Source: Asticcacaulis sp. YBE204 (GTDB lineage Bacteria > Pseudomonadota > Alphaproteobacteria > Caulobacterales > Caulobacteraceae). Taken from it: a stretch of 64,000 nucleotides of DNA. The stretch covers positions 62,001 to 126,000 of the forward strand of contig NZ_AWGF01000010.1 in the NCBI RefSeq assembly GCF_000495855.1, written 5' to 3'. This document shows positions 38,843 to 46,942 of the stretch, one piece after another. A program made the translations under genes and the position numbers. The notes under the pieces were generated by a model. The model was not told where the DNA came from. It ran no database searches and saw only the letters and a program-made list of their open reading frames with translations. Every line of letters begins with the position of its first letter. Positions within the stretch are counted from its first letter, which is position 1.

Positions 38843-39126
38843 CCAGGGGCATTGACGACTTCACGCGAAATGAAAAGTCGCAGCCCCAGATGTTGCGTGT
38901 CTAACGTTGGCGGCGTGACATGGCCGAAGCCCCGAGTGAAAGATTCGAGTAAACTCCTCATTGGTGAAGCCGACGGCGTGCACATATCGATGTTCTGCGC
39001 GGAAACCCACCCTAAGCGCAAGCCGTCCAGCCTCTGAAGGTAATCAACCATTTCGGTCCTATTCAATTGTTTGGAGGTCAACCGTCCTCCTGGTGAATAC
39101 GGGTACGTGATCCTGACTCGAACCAC
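38839..39126 (-). CDS. Weak hypothetical ORF overlapping the excisionase-like gene
   Basis: A 95-codon frame with a GTG start, overlapping the 3' part of the AlpA-like gene by 49 nt and the next ORF by 4 nt. Its composition is unremarkable and no domain is visible. It may be a chance frame or a small element gene. Confidence 0.22.
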   Translation of the reverse strand: MVRVRITYPYSPGGRLTSKQLNRTEMVDYLQRLDGLRLGWVSAQNIDMCTPSASPMRSLLESFTRGFGHVTPPTLDTQHLGLRLFISREVVNAPG

Positions 39127-39296
39127 GCATCAAGCGCGGCGCGACTGTAGCGGATGTGCCTGCAAACCTTTGAGTAGACGGGGCCGCGGCCGCTTATGCG
39201 CATTTTTTCCAAGGTGCGGTGTGAGAGGCCAAAAAGCGCTGCGGCCTCTTTCGTCGAGTAGTAGAGCTTGGGAGCGGGCACTGTGGAATCTTTCAT
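39078..39296 (-). CDS. AlpA/excisionase-like helix-turn-helix protein
   Basis: A 72-residue winged-helix/MerR-like DNA-binding protein of the excisionase type (helix_turn_helix_17). Seen: LYYSTKEAAALFGLSHRTLEKMRISGRGPVYSKVCRHIRYSRAALDAWFES, the standard arrangement for AlpA-like regulators that direct excision of P4-type elements. ATG 39294-39296 has an AGGAG box. It is 70 nt downstream of the integrase on the same strand, a common pairing in integrative elements. Confidence 0.85.
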   Translation of the reverse strand: MKDSTVPAPKLYYSTKEAAALFGLSHRTLEKMRISGRGPVYSKVCRHIRYSRAALDAWFESGSRTRIHQEDG

Positions 39297-39365
39297 AAGT
39301 ATCTCCTCTGGAAAAGAACGGAAAAGGGGGACGTTGTTGGACTTGCTAATCTGCGTGTGAGGACG

Positions 39366-40748
39366 TCACCGAAGGCGGGATCGGGCCTCGTCGAAATCGA
39401 TCAATTGAACCATGTTTGGGCGAGACTCATGGTCGATGGGCTCCATCGGGGACTGTGGTGGCTGTTTGAACATATCGATGACAAACGCGTTCCAGACATC
39501 CATCGCTTTGCGCTTCTCGGGCATGTAGGTCCACCGGTCGTAGTTCTTGGAACTCACATCCTGAAGCGCGTGGTTTTGGATTCGGTCCCGAATTTCCTTC
39601 GAGATGCCCGCCTTACCCGCTAAGGTTTTCCAAGTCCGTCGTAGATCTCGGTTCGATGCGTATGGGATGACACCTCGTTCTCGCTGCCGCCACGTGAAGC
39701 TATAAAGTGTACCTGCTGTCACAGGGTGCGACGGGTCGAACTGCGAAGGGAAAAGCCAGCCGAATTCGTTCGGGACTATCTCGTCAAGCAATTCTGCGGC
39801 AAGGGCCGGCACCGGGATGGCGTGAGGTCTGTTGTTCTTTGTTTTAGACCAATCAATGATGCGCTCGGCGCTATCCCATTGCGAAATGTGCAATCGAGCG
39901 ATTTCCTCCACCCGCTGCCCCGTCAACATGATGACCCGCGCCGCGCGGGTGTAAGGGGGATGAACAGGGACATCTGGGCATTCTAGCCAGCGGAAAAGCC
40001 TCACAAACTCGTCTTCATTCAACCAACGGGTTCCAACGACCTTCGGCTCAGTCGGTATGGTTGCGGCTGGATTGCCCTTAAGATGAAATCTACGAGGAGA
40101 GGTCGATCGATAATCGTGCTCCGATTTGAGTCCCCAGCCGTAAGCAGACCGAACGTGGCTTCGTACGTGGTCGGCCATTGAGCGCTTTCCACGTAGATAT
40201 ATGGGGCGAATTGCCGCGATGATATCCTCGGCCTCGATGTCTCGTGCTGGGCGCTTCGGTCCCAACAGAACGGCGAGCTTACCGAGTGTGTACTCGATCT
40301 GAGACCAAGAGGGTTTGTTCGCCTCTTTCAGATGCAAGACGTACCCAGCGAAGAGGTCCGCGACCGACCCCGCACGGGTATCCATTGCTATTTTGATACT
40401 CTGACCTTTTTCAATGACCTTCGCATAGTCCCGGGAGAATATCTCGCGGGCTTCGGCAAGTGTCATTGTCGGATAGGTGCCGATCTTGCGTTTAACGCGT
40501 TTGCCATCCCGGTATTGCTGCGCCATCCAATCGGACGTAACGCGCGATGGCATGAGTTTGATACAGAGAAGAAGACGACCCGTCCCTCGGCCTTCACCGT
40601 CGACAAGGTTCTCCTGTTTTGCAGTTTGAGCCACCCGTTTAATGGCGTGGACGATCTGTAGATTGGTTAGATATGGCACCTCGATCACCTCGATTTTTAC
40701 TGGGATCAATTTCCCGAGACGCGATGTTAATTGGGATCGACAGCCCAA
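39366..40748 (-). CDS. Tyrosine-type site-specific integrase (P4-like)
   Basis: A tyrosine recombinase of up to 460 residues with an N-terminal arm-binding domain (DGEGRGTGRLLLCIK, KIGTYPTMTLAEAREIF), a core-binding domain and a C-terminal catalytic domain. Catalytic residues: Arg in LTGQRVEEIARLH, the second box RDLRRT (arginine where histidine is usual), His in IQNHAL and the tyrosine in SKNYDRW. The annotated start at 40748 is TTG; a start at a GTG near IEVPYL is possible. Its 5' end lies about 34 nt from the truncated end of radC, as expected next to an attachment site. Confidence 0.9.
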   Translation of the reverse strand: MGCRSQLTSRLGKLIPVKIEVIEVPYLTNLQIVHAIKRVAQTAKQENLVDGEGRGTGRLLLCIKLMPSRVTSDWMAQQYRDGKRVKRKIGTYPTMTLAEAREIFSRDYAKVIEKGQSIKIAMDTRAGSVADLFAGYVLHLKEANKPSWSQIEYTLGKLAVLLGPKRPARDIEAEDIIAAIRPIYLRGKRSMADHVRSHVRSAYGWGLKSEHDYRSTSPRRFHLKGNPAATIPTEPKVVGTRWLNEDEFVRLFRWLECPDVPVHPPYTRAARVIMLTGQRVEEIARLHISQWDSAERIIDWSKTKNNRPHAIPVPALAAELLDEIVPNEFGWLFPSQFDPSHPVTAGTLYSFTWRQRERGVIPYASNRDLRRTWKTLAGKAGISKEIRDRIQNHALQDVSSKNYDRWTYMPEKRKAMDVWNAFVIDMFKQPPQSPMEPIDHESRPNMVQLIDFDEARSRLR

Positions 40749-40781
40749 AAAATTACCGCCTCACGGTGCCAAAGAGTGCTT

Positions 40782-41447
40782 CTATACCCTTACATTCCGC
40801 AAACGAAAAAAATTAATGATATCAAAGGGTACGAACGGGCCGAAGAGGTAATTCATACAGTGGTTATGACCCAGGATAATAGACGACGCCGACAGTTCCA
40901 GCGTCCGGCGCATGATCTCGCGCGGATAGGCCGGGGCGTGATCGACCGTACCGTGGTTCATGATCTCGTCGGCGATGAGTTGGTTCTTCTTGTCGAGGAA
41001 CAGGATGCGGAACTGTTCGCGCGGTTCGTGCGCCAGTGTCACGCGCAGATAGCTGACGAGCGACGCCCAGCTTGAGATGACCGTGCTGCGTTTGAGCGGT
41101 TCGGCCAGCATCCGGCGGGTCGACTCGAACATCAGAGCCAGATCGAGCGCGATATCCGCCGTCATCTTCAGCGCGCGGCCTTTGTTGTCCAACGCCGAGA
41201 CCTGAAGCATGTCCTCCAGCGGTGCCGACAAGGCCGCAGGCAGGGAGCCGAACCGCGCCAGCAAGGCCTTGGCCAGCGGTTTGACATCGCGCTGAGGGAT
41301 AGAGCGGAAGAGAAACAGTTCCAGCAGTTCGTAGTCGGGCAGGGCCGAGACGCCGCCTTTGCGTGCCCGGTCGCGCAAGCGCTGACGGTGGCCGCCATGA
41401 TCGGGCAGGGTGGTCTCTAAAGATGTTTCGACGTCCCCCCCGGCCAT
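40782..41447 (-). pseudogene. radC: RadC family protein with replaced C-terminus
   Basis: The first ~195 residues are normal RadC: HGGHRQRLRDRARKGG, LPDYELLELFLFRSIPQRD and the JAB-domain part up to SASSIILGHNH. In intact RadC this is followed by PSGDP and about 50 more residues with the rest of the metal site (including Asp). Here a foreign 26-residue tail (CMNYLFGPFVP...) follows. The metal-binding Ser/Asp of the JAB motif are lost, so activity is doubtful. Located 6 nt after map on the same strand, as in related genomes, so this was a normal map-radC operon before insertion. Confidence 0.8.
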
Positions 41448-41453
41448 CGGATG

Positions 41454-42263
41454 TTAGATCACCGGCAACGGGCGGAAGAGATCCGACGCGGTGAAGATTT
41501 CCAGCCCGTCCTTGGTGACGCCGATGCTGTGTTCGCACTGCGCCGTCAGGGACTTGTCGCGGGTGACCGCCGTCCAGCCGTCGTTGAGCACCTTCACTTC
41601 CGGGCGGCCCAGATTGATCATCGGCTCGACGGTGAAGAACATGCCTTCCTGCAAGACCGGGCCGGTACCGGCGCGACCGAAGTGCAGGACGTTGGGGTTG
41701 TCATGGAAAACCTGCCCTAGTCCGTGACCGCAGAAGTCGCGCACGACCGAGCAGCGCTGGCTTTCGGCATAGACCTGAATGGCGTGGGCGATGTCGCCGA
41801 AAGTGTTGCCGGGCTTTATCTGTTCAAGGCCCAGACGCATCGACTCATAGGTCACATCGACGAGGCGCTTGGCCTTCTGGTTGACCTGACCGACCTCGTA
41901 CATGCGCGAGGTGTCGCCGTGCCAGCCGTCGACGATGGCGGTGACGTCGATATTGACAATATCGCCTTCTTTCAGCGTCTTATCCGACGGCATGCCGTGA
42001 CAAACGACGTGGTTCGGCGAAATGCAGACCGTATACTGATAGCCGCGATAGAAGACGCAGGCGGGCAAGGCGCCGTGATCAAAGATGAACTGCCGCGCCA
42101 GATCGTCGAGATAGGACGTCTTCACGCCCGGCACGACATAGGGGATCAGCATGTCGAGGCACTGGCTGGCGATCTTGCCGGCGCGGCGCATACCTTCGAA
42201 ATCCTCAGCCGTATGGATGCGGATGGTGTCGGAGCGGGTCATATAGTCTGAATCTACGGTCAT
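41454..42263 (-). CDS. map: Methionine aminopeptidase type I
   Basis: Removes the N-terminal methionine from nascent proteins using two metal ions. The metal ligands are recognisable: Asp in NIDVTAIVDGWHGDTSRMY (two Asp), His in GHGLGQVFHDNP, Glu in FTVEPMINLG and Glu in CEHSIGVTKDG. Length 269 residues from ATG 42263 (frame open to 42293); the shorter start begins MTVDSDYMTRSD and precedes the conserved IRIHTAEDFEGMRRAG. First gene of a unit with the disrupted radC. Confidence 0.95.
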   Translation of the reverse strand: MTVDSDYMTRSDTIRIHTAEDFEGMRRAGKIASQCLDMLIPYVVPGVKTSYLDDLARQFIFDHGALPACVFYRGYQYTVCISPNHVVCHGMPSDKTLKEGDIVNIDVTAIVDGWHGDTSRMYEVGQVNQKAKRLVDVTYESMRLGLEQIKPGNTFGDIAHAIQVYAESQRCSVVRDFCGHGLGQVFHDNPNVLHFGRAGTGPVLQEGMFFTVEPMINLGRPEVKVLNDGWTAVTRDKSLTAQCEHSIGVTKDGLEIFTASDLFRPLPVI

Positions 42264-42343
42264 GGCGGCAATATAGTCGCTTGAATGCGTCAAGGCTAGA
42301 GTGCGCGCTGGTTTTCGGGGCGCGATTCTCCCCAGTCAAATTG

Positions 42344-42358
42344 TTAACGAATTATTGA
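42344..42358 (+). promoter_or_regulatory. CtrA-like box upstream of mipZ (one mismatch)
   Basis: TTAA (42344-42347), seven bases, then TTGA (42355-42358). The CtrA consensus is TTAA-N7-TTAA, so the right half has one mismatch. It lies about 70 nt before mipZ. It could equally be part of a -35 element (TTGACG). Confidence 0.25.
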
Positions 42359-42426
42359 CGCAGGATGCGCGCGGCCCGACAGTGAAAGCTTGGATCGGGT
42401 CCTGATTCGGGTGTGGAGTAACCGTC

Positions 42427-43308
42427 ATGTCGAACGCGCGCATTCTGGTTTTTGGCAATGAAAAGGGCGGCGCGGGCAAGTCCACCGTCGCCATGCACGT
42501 CGCCGCCGTCCTGCTGCATATGGGCAAGCGCGTGGCGATCATCGACCTCGACCTGCGTCAGCGCTCGCTGTCGCACTTCTTCGAGAACCGCAAGAAGTGG
42601 GCCGCCGCCAACGAAAAGATCCTGCCGCACGCCGTCGAGCCGTTCCTCTACGCCAATCCGGCCAAGTTGGTCGACGCCCCCGCCGCCGAGGCCAAGGCGG
42701 CCTTCGACCGCGCGTTAAACGAGGCGATCGACGTGGCGGACTATGTGATCATCGACACGCCGGGCGGCGACTCGCTCCTGTCGCGTCGGGCTCACGCCGT
42801 CGGCCACGTCATCATCACGCCGATGAACGACAGCTTCATCGACTTCGACCTGCTGGGGCAGGTCGATCCGGTGACGCTGGAGGTCAAGCGCCCGTCGATC
42901 TATGCCGAAACCGTGTGGAATTCGCGCAAGCAGCGCGCCCAGTGGGATGGCAAGACCATCGACTGGATTGTCCTGCGCAACCGTCTGGCCACCAATCAGG
43001 CGCGCAACGGCAAGCGCATCGACGACCGTTTGCAGGCGCTTGGTAAGCGCATCGGTTTCCGCGTCGCATCGGGACTTCGCGACCGGGTCATCTATCGCGA
43101 ACTGTTCCCGTTCGGACTGACCGTGCTCGACCTCAGCAACGAGATCAAGCCGGTGGCCGTATCGATGGCCCACGTCTCGGCGCGCAGCGAAATCCGCGCC
43201 GTCATGCTGGCGCTTGATCTGGAGAACGAAGAGGCCGTGTCGGATCAGTTGACCGAGCTGGGGCCTCAGATCGAGGCCGACGAGGACGATTTCGAGGCGG
43301 CGGAGTGA
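42427..43308 (+). CDS. mipZ: MipZ, ParA-like ATPase that positions the division site
   Basis: In Caulobacter MipZ forms a gradient from the poles with ParB and inhibits FtsZ assembly, so division occurs near midcell. The 293-residue protein starts with the deviant Walker A (KGGAGKST, residues 13-20) and has switch I/II regions IIDLDLRQRSLSHFFENR and VIIDTPGGDS, which distinguish MipZ from ordinary ParA. DWIVLRNRLATNQARNGKRI also matches MipZ. It is somewhat longer than Caulobacter MipZ because of an acidic C-terminal tail. Divergent from map, followed by a DnaJ-domain gene as in relatives. Confidence 0.93.
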   Translation: MSNARILVFGNEKGGAGKSTVAMHVAAVLLHMGKRVAIIDLDLRQRSLSHFFENRKKWAAANEKILPHAVEPFLYANPAKLVDAPAAEAKAAFDRALNEAIDVADYVIIDTPGGDSLLSRRAHAVGHVIITPMNDSFIDFDLLGQVDPVTLEVKRPSIYAETVWNSRKQRAQWDGKTIDWIVLRNRLATNQARNGKRIDDRLQALGKRIGFRVASGLRDRVIYRELFPFGLTVLDLSNEIKPVAVSMAHVSARSEIRAVMLALDLENEEAVSDQLTELGPQIEADEDDFEAAE

Positions 43309-43364
43309 TTGAGCCCGCGCGCGTCCTGTGCCACAAGCGGTTGGCATTTTAAGGAAACGCAACG

Positions 43365-43811
43365 GTGTATCTGCTTATTGGGGCGGCGGCGGTCTTCGCC
43401 TTTCTGGTCTGGGTCGGGCGTCAGTCGCGCCTCGGCAAGCTGAAGGCCGGACCGTGGATACGGCAAAAACGCGCCTTGATCGCCATCCTAGCCGTTATCG
43501 TTGCCATGGCGGGCGTGGTCTGCGTGGCGCGTGGGCAGTATATTCTGGCCAGTATCCTTGTGACCATCGCCTTCGGCATGGCCGGGGGGGCGCGCTATCG
43601 CGGCCAAACTCAGCCGTCGACGGACGGCACCCATAGTCTGGCGGAAATCGAAGCCTATCGCGCCTTGGGCATTCCGGCAGGCTCCGACCGCAAAACCATC
43701 CTCAAGGCGTGGAAAGCCCGCATGAAAGACGCTCACCCGGATCAGGGCGGCTCGGACGCGCGCGCCGCGAAGCTGAACGCGGCACGGGATGTGTTGTTGA
43801 AGCGAAAGTAA
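43365..43811 (+). CDS. Membrane-anchored DnaJ-domain protein
   Basis: A 148-residue protein with a GTG start, two or three hydrophobic segments (about residues 1-18 and 34-68) and a short C-terminal J-like domain: SLAEIEAYRALGIPAGSDRKTILKAWK followed by the diagnostic HPD in KDAHPDQGGSDARAAKLNAARD. It should recruit an Hsp70 (DnaK) to the inner membrane. The position just downstream of mipZ is kept in Caulobacter relatives. Confidence 0.85.
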   Translation: MYLLIGAAAVFAFLVWVGRQSRLGKLKAGPWIRQKRALIAILAVIVAMAGVVCVARGQYILASILVTIAFGMAGGARYRGQTQPSTDGTHSLAEIEAYRALGIPAGSDRKTILKAWKARMKDAHPDQGGSDARAAKLNAARDVLLKRK

Positions 43812-43972
43812 ATTATACCTCCCTGCTTTGCGGGGAGGGGGACCATTGGCTTTGCCAATGGTGGTGGGGTGTCTTTCGGAGATTCAGCACCCACGTTCGC
43901 AAGAAAGCCAGAACTCTCACCACCAGATCTCGTCTGCCTCGCAGCCTCGTGCGGTAAGTTAGGAGGTATAAT
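43812..43972. repeat. MITE-like element with 11-bp terminal inverted repeats
   Basis: A 161-nt intergenic unit bounded by ATTATACCTCC (43812-43822) and its exact reverse complement GGAGGTATAAT (43962-43972). Inside are two further hairpins of the CCTCCC...GGGAGG and CCATTGGC...GCCAATGG kind. It contains no transposase and fits a nonautonomous palindromic repeat. Confidence 0.7.
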
Positions 43973-43976
43973 AAAG

Positions 43977-44369
43977 TTACGACTTCACTATTGATGTTTT
44001 CAAACGCCGATTGCGCCGGCGGATAAACTCATATCCGAGGCCGACCAAGAGGTTGATGATACCGAAGCCCAGACCTTTCCATATATCGCTCGATGTGAAG
44101 CCACCGTCGTGAGCCTCTAAGGCGACCCAGAGACAGGCTACCACCGCATAGCTAAAGATATGTAGGGACAGTGTCGGATGCCTGGACCAAACCGGAAATG
44201 TCAAGCGGAACGCAAGTGTAACAATGGCCGCGCCACCCAGACTGTCGAACACGTCGTGCACAGTTAAACCGTTATGCGCCAGAAAGATCAGGAACAGCGG
44301 TACAAACAGCACAGCTATAAGAAGAAACCGGCTCTCGCTTTTCAGTTCCGTCGTTCCCCCATCGGCCAT
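43977..44369 (-). CDS. Hypothetical four-helix membrane protein (130 aa)
   Basis: A 130-residue protein with about four hydrophobic segments: FLLIAVLFVPLFLIFLAHNG (14-33), SLGGAAIVTLAFRLTF, LHIFSYAVVACLWVAL and GFGIINLLVGLGYEF, ending in a basic tail RRRNRRLK. No named family recognised. It begins 2 nt after the stop of the carboxypeptidase gene on the same strand, so cotranscription and translational coupling are likely. Confidence 0.65.
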   Translation of the reverse strand: MADGGTTELKSESRFLLIAVLFVPLFLIFLAHNGLTVHDVFDSLGGAAIVTLAFRLTFPVWSRHPTLSLHIFSYAVVACLWVALEAHDGGFTSSDIWKGLGFGIINLLVGLGYEFIRRRNRRLKTSIVKS

Positions 44370-44371
44370 GA

Positions 44372-45751
44372 CTAGCTCTTAACCACCATGCAATCCAGAC
44401 GCTTGGCCTCGATCGCCTTGCAGGCCTTTTGCGCGTCGGCCTTGGTCATGTCGACAAAGCGCGTGCGGTAACGGCCCGCATCGTTCTTGGACACGTCCGT
44501 ATCGACGCCCTTGAGCAAGGTAAAGCGCTTCTGTACGTCCTTGGCCCAATCGGCGGCCTGAGACTTGGCCTTGAAAGCGCCAACCTGGATCGCCCAGATG
44601 GCGTCGGGGTCTTTTTTCTTCTTTTTGGCGGCGGCGGTGGTCGAGGTCTTTTTGGCAGCCGCCTTCTCATCGGCGGCTTTCTTGGCTTCGGCCTTGGTCA
44701 GGGCGGCGACGACGCCGGGAGCCGGGGTCTTCTGGCTCAACCGCTGGACACTGGCACCGTCCTCGTCGTCCTGCGCATCGAGCGCGGCCATCAGCGTCGC
44801 ATTGTCGCCCAGCACTTCGTATTTCGGCTTAGGCGCGATGACGCTGCGGAATTCGTTTTGGGCGACCTGAATATTCTCGCCCTTGTCGCGGCGGGCAAAG
44901 ACCGTGAAGCCCGTGTTCATCAGGGTCGTGACGTGCTCGCGGCGCTGGGCCTTGTTCGAACCGCCGAGCATGACCGCGATCAGGCGGTGATTACCCTTGC
45001 GCTGCGAGGCGACGAGGTTGTAACCAGCGGCGTTGATATAGCCGGTCTTCATGCCGTCGACGCCGGGATAGGCGAGCAGGGGGTTGTGGTTCGGATAGGT
45101 GCGGCCGCGAAACTCGATCGAGCGCACGTGGAAATATTCGTAATATTGCGGGAAGTCACGCATGACTGAACGGGCCAGCACGGCGAAGTCGCGCGCCGAG
45201 GACACCTGACGGCTGTCAGGCAGGCCGGACGCATTGACGAAGTTCGAGCGTGTCATGCCGATTTCCTGCGCCTTGACGGTCATCAGGGCGGCGAAGCGCG
45301 ACTCGGTGCCGCCGATATGTTCGGCCAGGGCAGCGGCAAGGTCGTTGGCGGAATAGGCGGCGATCAGGCGCATGGCCATGTCCACTGTGATGGTATCACC
45401 GGCCTTGAGGCCCGAATTCGTCGGCGGCATCGAGGCGGCGTGCGGCGAGATGGTGATCAGGTCGTCGGGCTTGAGGCGGCCCTGGGCCATCTCCTCGAAC
45501 GCCATGTACAGCGTCATGATCTTGGTCAGCGAGGCCGGATAGCGCGGTGAGTCGGCGCGCATGGCGTAGAAAACTTCGCCGGACTGGGCATCGACGACGA
45601 TGGCGGCGTAGCGCGCGGAATCGGCCGGGTCCTGCGCGCGCGCGGGCGACACGATAAGGGCGGCGACGATCGCCAGCGCCGTGATCAGCCACAGTCTAAG
45701 GGCGCTGAAGTCCTGAGCAATGGCCTTAGCCTGAACCATAGTCTTACGCAT
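44372..45751 (-). CDS. D-alanyl-D-alanine carboxypeptidase with SPOR domain
   Basis: A periplasmic low-molecular-weight penicillin-binding protein of 459 residues. A signal peptide (about 17-39, ending SPARA) leads to the catalytic SxxK (Ser74, Lys77 in PASLTK), SxN in YSAND and KTG in GMKTGYINAAGY. After a Lys/Ala-rich linker (about 345-385), a SPOR domain (IWAIQVGAFKAKSQAADWAK) at the C-terminus should target it to denuded septal peptidoglycan. ATG 45751 is preferred over the upstream in-frame start at 45874, which would place the signal peptide inside. A CtrA-type box lies 150 nt upstream. Confidence 0.92.
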   Translation of the reverse strand: MRKTMVQAKAIAQDFSALRLWLITALAIVAALIVSPARAQDPADSARYAAIVVDAQSGEVFYAMRADSPRYPASLTKIMTLYMAFEEMAQGRLKPDDLITISPHAASMPPTNSGLKAGDTITVDMAMRLIAAYSANDLAAALAEHIGGTESRFAALMTVKAQEIGMTRSNFVNASGLPDSRQVSSARDFAVLARSVMRDFPQYYEYFHVRSIEFRGRTYPNHNPLLAYPGVDGMKTGYINAAGYNLVASQRKGNHRLIAVMLGGSNKAQRREHVTTLMNTGFTVFARRDKGENIQVAQNEFRSVIAPKPKYEVLGDNATLMAALDAQDDEDGASVQRLSQKTPAPGVVAALTKAEAKKAADEKAAAKKTSTTAAAKKKKKDPDAIWAIQVGAFKAKSQAADWAKDVQKRFTLLKGVDTDVSKNDAGRYRTRFVDMTKADAQKACKAIEAKRLDCMVVKS

Positions 45752-45900
45752 TCCACTTTTTCCCGCTCTTACGCATTGTACAAAATCGGAAGCCAGTACA
45801 CCGCAGGTGCGGGAGGCGACCGGATGGGAGAGAGTCCGCTGAACCTCAGGAAAGAGGTTTAACCATAACACCATGAAAGCCGCGCGCTGTCAGGTGCAAA

Positions 45901-45915
45901 TTAATGCGGTCTTAA
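45901..45915. promoter_or_regulatory. CtrA-type box (TTAA-N7-TTAA)
   Basis: TTAA at 45901-45904, TGCGGTC, TTAA at 45912-45915: an exact match to the CtrA recognition pattern of Caulobacterales. It lies 150 nt upstream of the carboxypeptidase start and about 270 nt upstream of the phasin gene, in a 432-nt gene-free stretch (45752-46183). Confidence 0.5.
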
Positions 45916-46027
45916 CAGGACACCGCGAAATCCTTACCAATTGCTTATAGTGGGGGACATATTTGTCGAAAATGCGCCCGCTTACATCCCTGAGGCGAAA
46001 GAGTGGCATCACGATTTCGTTAGCGTT

Positions 46028-46077
46028 TTGTGCAGCGCACAATAATCCTTGACCCAATGCTGCACATGCGTTATTTA
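46028..46077 (+). promoter_or_regulatory. Palindrome and sigma70-like promoter upstream of the phasin gene
   Basis: A perfect palindrome TTGTGC-AGC-GCACAA (46028-46042) precedes a sigma70-like promoter, TTGACC (46049-46054), 17 nt, TATTTA (46072-46077). The palindrome core TGC-N3-GCA resembles operators of PhaR, the repressor that controls phasin genes in alphaproteobacteria. The phasin ATG is about 107 nt further on. The promoter call is moderate, the PhaR link inference. Confidence 0.4.
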
Positions 46078-46183
46078 TGATCGCAACGAAGGGTGGCGAA
46101 ACAGATTTGTCAACCCTGAAACCCCGACTAACCCGCGTACCTCAGGCGTTTTCTGAAAATCGCCGAACCTCAAGGAGACTATC

Positions 46184-46618
46184 ATGGTTGATACCGAAGC
46201 CTACAAGGCCACCGTCGAAAAAGTGTCCGCTGCCTCGAACCAGGCGTTCAAGGACGGCGTCGAAAAGACCCTCGGCGCGCTGAACGAAGTCAACGCCCTG
46301 TCGAAGTCGAACGTCGAAGCCGTCGTCGAATCGCTGACCGCCGCCACCAAGGGCGCGGAAACGGTCGGCGCTCAGGCCGCCGCCTTCACCAAGAAGAACT
46401 GGGAAGAGGCCGTCGCTGCCGCCAAGAGCCTGTCGACCGCCAAGTCGGTTCAGGAAGTGATCGAGCTGCAATCGACCTACGCCAAGTCGTCGCTCGAAGC
46501 CTATGTCGCCGAAATGAACTCGCTGACCGAAACCCTGTCGGCCTCGTTCAAGGATACCTTCAAGCCGATCAACGCCCGCATGACGGCGACGGTCGAAAAG
46601 TTCCAGTCCTATCGTTAA
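46184..46618 (+). CDS. Phasin family protein
   Basis: A 144-residue amphipathic all-helical protein that coats polyhydroxyalkanoate granules. Seen: FKDGVEKTLGALNEVNALSKSNVEAVVES, TKKNWEEAVAAAKSLSTAKSVQEVIELQSTYAKSS and EAYVAEMNSLTETLSASFKDTFKPINAR, the typical phasin_2 pattern. A CAAGGAG box precedes the ATG and a strong terminator follows, so it is a monocistronic, well-expressed gene. Confidence 0.92.
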   Translation: MVDTEAYKATVEKVSAASNQAFKDGVEKTLGALNEVNALSKSNVEAVVESLTAATKGAETVGAQAAAFTKKNWEEAVAAAKSLSTAKSVQEVIELQSTYAKSSLEAYVAEMNSLTETLSASFKDTFKPINARMTATVEKFQSYR

Positions 46619-46672
46619 GGCCGGATCACGTTGATGTGAGGTCTTGCACCCAGCATCCGCGATACCAAATAG

Positions 46673-46706
46673 AAAATCCCCGCTGGCTTGGCCGGCGGGG
46701 ATTTTT
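46673..46706 (+). terminator. Rho-independent terminator of the phasin gene
   Basis: An 11-bp stem (AAAATCCCCGC with GCGGGGATTTT) around an 11-nt loop, ending in a T-rich run. It follows the phasin stop by about 55 nt. The remaining 236 nt to clpS hold no gene and should contain the clpS promoter. Confidence 0.88.
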
Positions 46707-46942
46707 GTTTTCCGCTTATCCCTCAATCGCTTTATCCCGCTAGGGATTTGTAACGCATGTGCGTAAACTGTGATCAATATAACGCAAATATGTCACGGCC
46801 TGCCTCTTAACAGGAATAAAGTTTGTACTATCTTGAAGTGAGGCGGAAACTGTTGAAGCATGGGCTGACGCAGTGTTCGCTTAAGGTATATGAGTCTTTA
46901 GGGCCGGTGGCGTTTTTACCGGCCTGACGCACACAGGACAGT

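Larger units (their letters stand above)
39078..40860. mobile_element. Right end of an integrative element inserted in radC
   Basis: The integrase and excisionase-like gene lie directly beside a radC whose conserved sequence stops at GHNH (about 40870) and continues into AT-rich unrelated DNA. The junction therefore marks one end of an integrated element. The other end is not visible; coordinates given cover only the recombination module and the element may extend far to the left, perhaps past the window edge. Confidence 0.65.

Noticed and set aside
43812-43972. CRISPR-like repeat array
   Set aside because: The palindromic units are not regularly spaced direct repeats with unique spacers, and no cas genes are in the window.
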